In this document: piece after piece, positions 7,301-12,005 of the stretch
Position numbering within the stretch: position 1 is the first letter of the stretch
Layout of the letters: every line of letters begins with the position of its first letter
Assembly: GCA_018304285.1 (NCBI GenBank)
Contig: JAGVWL010000004.1
Location: forward strand, 1 to 12,005
Direction: 5' to 3'
Length of the DNA: 12,005 bases
Source: Microcaldota archaeon
GTDB taxonomy: Archaea > Micrarchaeota > Micrarchaeia > Norongarragalinales > Norongarragalinaceae
Program-made: the position numbers and the translations under genes
The notes under the pieces: generated by a model
The model's database searches: none
What the model was told of the DNA's origin: nothing
The model's input: the letters and a program-made list of their open reading frames with translations, nothing else

Positions 7301-10300
7301 ACGGCTCGACGGGGTTGGCTGTGCGTGTGTAAAGCGAGTTCAAAATCGTTTCTTGCAACCGCGGGGCGCTTGCCAAAGCGAATTTGGAATTTGTTCCCTC
7401 GATTTTCAAGGAAACCGTATAGCGGACTCCCGGCTGCCGCGTGTCTTCGAGCGTGAGCTTGAATTCATTCAACCCGTTCTTGGGAATGATTTGCGTTTCG
7501 CCGCTAGTGAAATTGTGCGCGTAAGAAACGCATCCTGGCTTGTCGGGCTCGAACATTACGACTATGGTGGCGTATTGCGTTCCCGGGAGGCCGAATGCGT
7601 CGGTTATAGTGCTTTGGAGGATGCTTCCGGCTTTCGCCAATCCCGTGTTTTCGATTTTCTTTACGCTGAAACATGTGGAGTTGTCGCGGTTGGTTGCGAT
7701 GCGCGTGTCAACGCCCAACGCGTTTTTGAATGAAATGGCGAGGCCGTTGCTTGGGACGAGCGGAGAGATTTTCTTTTCGCAATTCAAGCCGCCTTGCGCT
7801 TCCTTGCATCCTTCCTTGTCTTCCTCGCTGTAGTAAGAGCCGTAAGCCTGGAAGTACGGAGGGTAAGGAACGCGCACTATCTTGTTGGTAGCGCTTGCGG
7901 CGAGCGCGCGGTCGTTGCGCGAGGGGTTGAAAATGCGTTGTGCGCTCGTGTAGCCGAGGCGGGATGCGAACAAGGAGCCGAGGTCGACTAATTGCGCAGA
8001 GCAGAAGTCGGTGGTCTTGTTCGACGGAGGCGTGACCGTCTTTTGCTCGCAGCGGAGGAATTGCTTTCCTCCAGTTGAATCGGCTATTATCGTTATGGTT
8101 CCTTTGACTTCGGGATGGAGCTTGTCGTAATATTCGGTAACGCCTTCCTTCCATTGTGTGTTGCCTACAACTGCAAAAGATTCCCCTGGCTTTATCCGGC
8201 TTTCAGGTATCGTGCTTTCCATTCCCACTACAACGATAGTGTGGTCTTCCACTCCATTGTTCTTCCATGTAATCCGTTGCAAAGCCTGGCTTTTGGTGAT
8301 GACGAGGTTTTGCGGGGTAAACTTCCTGCCGCCTATGTCCTCCACCGAAATCACGGTGCTGACTTGGTTGGCGTTGGCGTAAACGGTTTTGCAGAACCCT
8401 TGGTTTTGCAGGTTGATGCACTGCGTTTCGCTGCAAGCGGCGCAATTGCTTTGCGAGCAGGCGCTTGGCGTGGGCGTAGGTGTAGGCGTGGCTTCGAGGT
8501 TGCTGCAATCCACGACGAAGTTTGTTTGCGCGAATCCCGCGGACCCGCTTCCCTGCAGGACGCTGTTGAACGCGAGGCTGCAGTCGGCATTGAGAATGGG
8601 TTTTACGATGACTTGCGTTGTTTCAGGCACGCCGGCCTTTCCTTTCTTCATGGCGAAAGGCGATTGGGGCGGCTGCAACACTTCGACGCACTGGCTTTCG
8701 TTAGACCCGCCGGAAACTTGGTAGTACACTTGCGCTTGCACTGGAATGTTTTTGCTTAAAACCAGGCGGACTCCGCTAGTGCAGGCATTCGAGCCTGTGA
8801 TGAAAACATCAGTCGGGTCGACGCTCAAGAAATTCGACGCAACGACTTGCACTTCGCGCGACTGCGCTTTCGCAAATTCGCTTCCCGCATCAGCCGCTAC
8901 AACGAAAGTTCCGATGGTCTTGGGGTAAACGTTTTTGAAAGCGTAAACTCCATTCTTTCCCGCGTCCTGCTGTCCCGTTCCCGTAATGCTGTTCCCGCCG
9001 TTGGGGAATCCCAAGAACGGGTGGGTTTCGCCGCTTTCTTCAATCGAAACAACCGCATTCTCGACTGGCCTTCCTTGAGCCGTGAGAACCGTGGCGCGGA
9101 TGGGCTGGAACTCGGGGTCTCCGGGCGGAAGGTTGGCTTCGACCATTTGCGGCGTTACAGTAATAATAACCTGTCCTGTTCCTGTAAACTCGAGCACCGC
9201 ATCTGCTGATGCAATCAATCCGTTGTCGTCCGCAAACTCGGCTTTCACGGGCATGTAGTTGCCGGGAGCGCGTGCGTTTGCTGCCGTGGAAACAATTGCT
9301 TCCCCGTCGGTTAGTTCGGGCTGGTGCAATTGCCGTTCGATCTCCAGCTTCGGCGATGCGGTGGAAAAGCGGACTATGGGGTTTTCAATCGAATCGGGCG
9401 CAAAGCTTTTGACTTTCGCTTCAAGCAGGACTTGCGTCCCGAACTCGACGCTCAAAAACCGCGAGGTAGTAGTGTTGCCGCTCTTCAACGCAAGGGTAAT
9501 GCATCCTTTGCCGGTGCACTTTTGGAATCCTTGGCCGACTGGAAATTCGGCTTGCGTTGTTGCAGCGAAACAGCTTTCTTTCGAAGGAACGTTTTCTTTT
9601 GTCCCGAGGTCCACGTCTTCAGGCACTCTCGCCCACAATCCGTTTTTCACGGCGAAAGCTCGGTAGTGGAAATCGATTTTTTCGTTTGTTATTGCGGTAG
9701 GGCGAATGCGTATTTTAGCTGCAAGGGTTTTCACCCCGACTTTTCCCGCCGGATACGCTATTGAAACCCACTTCTTTTCGCTGCCGCCTTGCTGCTGAGA
9801 TTCCTGGATGCAAGTGTTGTCGGGATTGAACGTGGTTCCGAAATCCACTTCGGCATTATCTTCCTGCGGGGGCAGGTCGAACGATGCTATGAACGCTTTT
9901 TCGTCCGCCGTGTTGGGATTGTCGCCGGCACGCAAGTAAAACCCGGTTTTCTGCGCTTGCGGGAAGCTCACGGTGAGCGAAGCTTCGTACCACCCTCCCC
10001 TTTCCAATTCGGTGGCAGGGTGGTCTGCGTCAAGCACCACGCTTCCGGTGGAATCCATTTTATACAATGCAAAGTTGAGCACTTGCAAGTCGGCCGCAAG
10101 GTTGGAGGGAAGCAAGAGAATCGTTTTGCTGAGCGCCTGGCCTGTGGAAAGCGTGAGCTGTTCGGTTTGCGTTTCGGCAAAGCCGCTTGCCTGCGCTTTC
10201 AATACGACCGGCACGTTTGCATAAACGGTAATGTTGCAGTACGAGCCGTTCTCGGGCGTTTTGCAAGACGCTATCGCCTGTTCCTTGTAGTGCGCCGTTA

Positions 10301-11933
10301 TGGTCGCGTTCGTGACGAAAGCCTGCTGCGATTGCGAATAATCCTGCGCGCGGGCGAGAATCAAAGCGAAATTCCTGTCCAAAGCGACTTGCGCGCTAGC
10401 CGTTTCGCCTGCCTGCACGCTGAAAACGTCGCTGTCGCCGCTTTGCGAGCCGTGGACTGCGTGCGCCCTTATGAGCGCGTCAGACTCGACTTCGGTGAAT
10501 GCCGCGATTCCGTCGCTGCCACTCTCGGCAGGCGGGTATCCGAGGTTGAACCCGTCTTGCGAAATCAATTCTACGCTTGCGCCTGCAACAATCTCGTTGT
10601 CGGCGTTGCGCACCGTAACTTCCAAATCGCCGTTGTTTCCTGAAACGGCTTGCGAGAGGGTTATTTTAGTAACGTCGCCAGCACGCAATTGCCTGCTTGC
10701 TTTCGGAAGGAAGCCGTCGGCGAAGGCGGTGGCGTAAAAGTTTTGCGATTTGGAAACTTCGAATTCTATTGCGCCCGAAGCGTCGGTCGTTCCGTCGTCC
10801 AAAACCTTGAATGGCTTTTCAAACAAAAACAGTTTCACTTGCGCGTTTTCAATCGCGTTGCCCGACTCGTCCACCACCTGCACTCCTACTGTCGAGTAGT
10901 CGACGGGCAGGATGCCTGCGGTTTTCTTTTTCAGCGCCACGGCGAATTCGGTGTTCCTGTCGCCGCGCACCGACTGGATGTCGTTCTTTTCGGCTCCCCT
11001 GTAAGGCGCGAAGTCGTCGTGCTCGACATTGACGTAAACGTTGGTTCCGACGGCCACGCTTTCCTGGAAGAATGCGGTGCCCTGCTCGTCGGTATAACCG
11101 CCCGTAATGGGCTGGGAGTAACCGTCTGCATTATATAGCGAAACGAACGCGTCGGCAATCGGATTGCCCTGCTCGTCTTTGGCGGTGGCGGCAACGCTTC
11201 CCTTGACTTCCTGTTTCACGCTCGCGGCTTTGAGTGGAATCAAGCATTCTCTCTGCGAGGGAATGCAGTTTTTCGATTCCGTCTGGAAGCCGTCAGCGGA
11301 AACGCGCATGCGGAAAATCGCGCTTTCAGTGGAATAAATTATTTCTGCTTCTCCCAACGCATCGGTATTGTATTGCTGCAACCCGCCGGTGTCCGGGTCC
11401 GAGAAAGTTATGAGTGCATCGGGCACGGGGTTGCCGTCGTTAGTGGCCACCACTGCCTTGAAAGTTTTTTTGGTTGGCGAGAGCATGGCGATTACTTTCG
11501 CGCCCGTCAAAACGATTTTCTTTTCGTACTTTCCGGAAGGATGCTGGACTTTCAACTGCGCCGTAGCGTCTTTGGGCAGGCCTTCGAAATGGGCTATGCC
11601 GTTCTTGGTTATTTCCGTGAATTCCGTTCCGTCGTCGAGCGTGAGCGTGACTTTAGCTCCTGACAGGGGTTCGTTGGAACCGCTCAAAACCGTGACGTCC
11701 GTTGCAATCGTGTTGCCGAAGGGAAGCTGGATTTGCGCGCCCGAGAGGGCGAAAGCGATTCCTCCTATTATTATTGCCAAAAGCAGGATGAAGAACGGGA
11801 ATGACGGGACTCCGCGGTTTTCTATGGGGTTGACGAAAAAGTCGTAAACCTTGATTCCGCTTTTGTCCAGCCAGTCGCAAAACGCGTAGTAGCGGTCTTC
11901 GATAGCAAAGTAAAACTTCGACAACGGGTTCAT
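4335..11933 (-). CDS. Giant membrane-anchored surface protein with Ig-like repeats, cupredoxin-like domain and Cys-rich C-terminal tail
   Basis: Counted from ATG 11933 the product has 2,532 residues. Topology is a cytoplasmic N-terminus (1-43) with the motif I-E-N-R-G-V-P-S-F at 37-45, one membrane helix (about 45-63), and the rest outside; there is no second helix at the end. Six Ig-like/carboxypeptidase-regulatory-like units span about 78-147, 157-235, 242-333, 345-426, 435-518 and 521-607. A beta module follows (611-707 and 720-842, pair C806/C811), then an Ig-like domain (about 922-1032), a beta region to about 1132, a TPTPTPTP linker (1149-1156), five cysteines (1159-1181) and a cupredoxin-like domain (1195-1286). 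About 1,000 residues I cannot assign come next, broken by Pro/Thr/Gln linkers (2033-2094, 2337-2373). The last 155 residues carry 20 cysteines. At least nine N-x-S/T sequons fit surface exposure. No catalytic motif is visible, so an adhesin or structural role is inferred. The open frame extends to GTG 11957, directly after an in-frame TAA, which would add eight residues. Confidence 0.96.
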   Translation of the reverse strand: MNPLSKFYFAIEDRYYAFCDWLDKSGIKVYDFFVNPIENRGVPSFPFFILLLAIIIGGIAFALSGAQIQLPFGNTIATDVTVLSGSNEPLSGAKVTLTLDDGTEFTEITKNGIAHFEGLPKDATAQLKVQHPSGKYEKKIVLTGAKVIAMLSPTKKTFKAVVATNDGNPVPDALITFSDPDTGGLQQYNTDALGEAEIIYSTESAIFRMRVSADGFQTESKNCIPSQRECLIPLKAASVKQEVKGSVAATAKDEQGNPIADAFVSLYNADGYSQPITGGYTDEQGTAFFQESVAVGTNVYVNVEHDDFAPYRGAEKNDIQSVRGDRNTEFAVALKKKTAGILPVDYSTVGVQVVDESGNAIENAQVKLFLFEKPFKVLDDGTTDASGAIEFEVSKSQNFYATAFADGFLPKASRQLRAGDVTKITLSQAVSGNNGDLEVTVRNADNEIVAGASVELISQDGFNLGYPPAESGSDGIAAFTEVESDALIRAHAVHGSQSGDSDVFSVQAGETASAQVALDRNFALILARAQDYSQSQQAFVTNATITAHYKEQAIASCKTPENGSYCNITVYANVPVVLKAQASGFAETQTEQLTLSTGQALSKTILLLPSNLAADLQVLNFALYKMDSTGSVVLDADHPATELERGGWYEASLTVSFPQAQKTGFYLRAGDNPNTADEKAFIASFDLPPQEDNAEVDFGTTFNPDNTCIQESQQQGGSEKKWVSIAYPAGKVGVKTLAAKIRIRPTAITNEKIDFHYRAFAVKNGLWARVPEDVDLGTKENVPSKESCFAATTQAEFPVGQGFQKCTGKGCITLALKSGNTTTSRFLSVEFGTQVLLEAKVKSFAPDSIENPIVRFSTASPKLEIERQLHQPELTDGEAIVSTAANARAPGNYMPVKAEFADDNGLIASADAVLEFTGTGQVIITVTPQMVEANLPPGDPEFQPIRATVLTAQGRPVENAVVSIEESGETHPFLGFPNGGNSITGTGQQDAGKNGVYAFKNVYPKTIGTFVVAADAGSEFAKAQSREVQVVASNFLSVDPTDVFITGSNACTSGVRLVLSKNIPVQAQVYYQVSGGSNESQCVEVLQPPQSPFAMKKGKAGVPETTQVIVKPILNADCSLAFNSVLQGSGSAGFAQTNFVVDCSNLEATPTPTPTPSACSQSNCAACSETQCINLQNQGFCKTVYANANQVSTVISVEDIGGRKFTPQNLVITKSQALQRITWKNNGVEDHTIVVVGMESTIPESRIKPGESFAVVGNTQWKEGVTEYYDKLHPEVKGTITIIADSTGGKQFLRCEQKTVTPPSNKTTDFCSAQLVDLGSLFASRLGYTSAQRIFNPSRNDRALAASATNKIVRVPYPPYFQAYGSYYSEEDKEGCKEAQGGLNCEKKISPLVPSNGLAISFKNALGVDTRIATNRDNSTCFSVKKIENTGLAKAGSILQSTITDAFGLPGTQYATIVVMFEPDKPGCVSYAHNFTSGETQIIPKNGLNEFKLTLEDTRQPGVRYTVSLKIEGTNSKFALASAPRLQETILNSLYTRTANPVEPFVVANNLQFGQVKIGSSSVNAKSADGMALGFDSKGYGFKIAESTQAKNVTLKADAVEANAPFDVIGNSKPLDEKTPEGSCTGKDFCFAGDEKALESDLKAQVGEDFNKILRNMDSVSFTQAYDYDKQMLELAMTSALQDYFTGLASYAACKTLGRDPVNDLVQRCQASRFTPQQPSLNMGDAFSSGFLAATCDSEVLNLARGAAQGAVGVQGGYMQVLARRLVSQYISPGQAPVQINQKIFRSLDTYVNVPVKIAGENGGFVIYSFKPSKNVGLSYGSVVPDDVLLSSQGFGQPCTVGIQNTCPYPMECRPSAYGSQLGIQQGFGGLGGTGSFGTQGAGVMPQQWQGLQGQCVSGASYYTPYPSFKPVDQTSQGNAFAASGIPFLQSQAQRAKLAGDDAKPNLFSMNKYGFEASVDNAGFESLQSVADASTQTWLKQFVFTQGTEGNNAAWEKLISDAIKTQAGFDEKTVKVVFTTGEGNSISIRAIAPQAPEQNGQSGSSTTVTQPPTQTTSTQTTPQGYESFAYPSQELPPSEFTKESKDAKTATTPTYEVTVTLNTNDFVEQKPTVVAAYQADAAARATSLAAVLTYLLDESVKLEGCTLTSVTATDITAIPDTCTLAKQKPPEEKKTEGEVKTEGAKKWIAKRLDSNAQVFTMAQVEGQDKMEAVWSKNYVETVLNNLEGFKSPAFVSTTVATIDSQRESPPLCSSNNIFSTVLGDSVVTFYGIQKSSSQKSGEFESIEKLKASEKQVFDVTPKNVYYFKAYYKEAAGQAKYDCYLVYEEGTKVILTPSGGSTQQGTTVQKPLSPAQTKTPPKANVKPPYKTTKPTCTQARTGYTCNNKINCDTSKQILTGYCPEDENIVCCKPKTTPSASCKAKGGVCMSPCSTETIPGDNLCPTRGALVSVCCKLKTLQSGQTCSDITVNGCSSYNGCTVKNLPVYSETKGSCTLGYHSADCIGKLQNQCKTTTGCVWMPEVESTKPQCTRS
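4347..4811 (-). other. Cys-rich C-terminal tail of the proximal giant protein (three modules)
   Basis: Twenty cysteines occur in residues 2375-2529. Module 1 has Cys at 2375, 2384, 2390, 2401, 2409 and 2410 (gaps 8, 5, 10, 7, 0). Module 2 has Cys at 2420, 2427, 2431, 2442, 2452 and 2453 (gaps 6, 3, 10, 9, 0). Both end in CC and are joined by a short Lys/Thr/Pro linker, so they look like a tandem duplication of a disulfide-knot unit. Module 3 (2464-2529) has eight Cys and ends in N-Q-C-x5-G-C-V-W, resembling the C-x-x-x-x-G-C-x-W part of PSI-like domains. Such modules are expected only outside the cytoplasm. The spacing recalls clip and beta-defensin frameworks, but homology is not shown. Confidence 0.8.
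8076..8351 (-). other. Cupredoxin-like domain within the proximal giant protein, altered copper site
   Basis: Residues 1195-1286 follow the plastocyanin layout: R-K-F-T-P-Q-N-L-V-I, then I-T-W-K-N-N, a His at 1231 in E-D-H-T-I-V-V, then I-K-P-G-E-S-F, and E-Y-Y-D-K-L-H-P-E-V-K-G-T-I-T-I. In the family the last motif is Y-x-C-x-x-H-P-x-M-x-G. Here Asp1270 replaces Cys and Val1276 replaces Met, while both histidines (1231 and 1273) remain. Type 1 copper is therefore unlikely; a His/Asp/His site for another metal is possible but unproven. A Cys cluster and a TP linker precede the domain. Confidence 0.8.
8466..8489 (-). repeat. Short Thr-Pro codon repeat (four TP units)
   Basis: Four consecutive Thr-Pro codon pairs (residues 1149-1156 of the proximal giant protein) form an extended linker between the Ig-like N-terminal half and the Cys cluster plus cupredoxin-like domain. 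The six-base units vary at third positions (ACG/ACA, CCT/CCC/CCA type changes), so the repeat is maintained at protein level rather than being a fresh DNA slippage tract. Confidence 0.7.
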
Positions 11934-11983
11934 TTTTCCAGCACAGCCCCCACTCACTTAGGCTAGAAAATAGGTGCTTTTAG

Positions 11984-11994
11984 TTTTTAAATAA
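11984..11994 (-). promoter_or_regulatory. TATA-like box of the proximal giant surface-protein gene
   Basis: On the minus strand this reads TTATTTAAAAA. Its centre is about 31 nt before the GTG at 11957 and about 55 nt before the ATG at 11933. A start site about 25 nt downstream would fall near 11960-11966. That gives a 3-9 nt leader for the GTG or a leader of roughly 30 nt for the ATG. The leader before the ATG has a G-run (GGGGG) but no clean GGTGA or GGAGG, so the promoter does not settle the start codon. Confidence 0.5.
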
Positions 11995-12005
11995 GTTTGG
12001 CTGGG

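Noticed and set aside
8461..8490. Tandem six-base repeat that could suggest a DNA satellite or CRISPR-like repeat
   Set aside because: It encodes the Thr-Pro linker in frame, has only four units with synonymous variation, and has no spacers.
9789..10643. 284-codon open frame on the plus strand
   Set aside because: It lies wholly opposite the proximal giant gene. The composition (Arg, Val, Cys, Phe rich) and the lack of any promoter or domain mark it as a shadow.
4335..11933. Possible carboxypeptidase function, because of the regulatory-like repeats
   Set aside because: The repeats resemble only the transthyretin-like accessory domain. I see no zinc-binding H-x-x-E motif or catalytic domain in either giant protein.

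Overview
The window holds three genes, all on the minus strand, and almost no non-coding DNA. In the order of transcription (high to low coordinate) they are: a giant single-pass surface protein of about 2,530 residues (4335-11933), a 165-residue lipoprotein (3816-4313), and the first 1,243 residues of a second giant surface protein that runs off the left edge (1-3731). The only intergenic stretches are 21 nt, 84 nt, and about 70 nt at the right edge. I see no RNA gene, mobile element, CRISPR array or integrase.

The organism looks archaeal. Two starts are preceded by A/T-rich TATA-like boxes, one of them at a distance that predicts a leaderless transcript. The lipoprotein has a GGTGA-type ribosome binding site. 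The surface proteins carry tandem carboxypeptidase-regulatory-like/Ig-like beta domains, cupredoxin-like domains, TP-rich linkers, N-glycosylation sequons and Cys-rich modules. The very large size, the short cytoplasmic N-terminus and the Cys-rich modules ending in CC remind me of DPANN-type genomes (for example Diapherotrites or Micrarchaeota). That placement is a guess from style, not a database result.

The main observation is that the two giants are paralogues, collinear over roughly their first 1,100 residues. Each has a cytoplasmic N-terminus ending in a shared juxtamembrane motif (E-x-[RK]-G-[VI]-P-[SA]-[FW]) and one membrane helix. Then come six Ig-like repeats, a shared two-part beta module containing a C-x4-C pair, and a further Ig-like domain. 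Both also contain a cupredoxin-like domain that has lost copper ligands. In the distal protein this domain sits inside the shared module; in the proximal protein it lies farther downstream. The proximal protein alone visibly continues into about 1,000 residues I cannot assign, and then into a tail with 20 cysteines that includes two tandem six-cysteine modules ending in CC.

The layout suggests a cell-surface cassette: two membrane-anchored fibrous or adhesin-like giants with a small lipoprotein between them. The proximal giant and the lipoprotein are probably co-transcribed. The distal giant has its own TATA-like box and may be transcribed separately. What the proteins bind, and whether they form one complex, cannot be read from the sequence.
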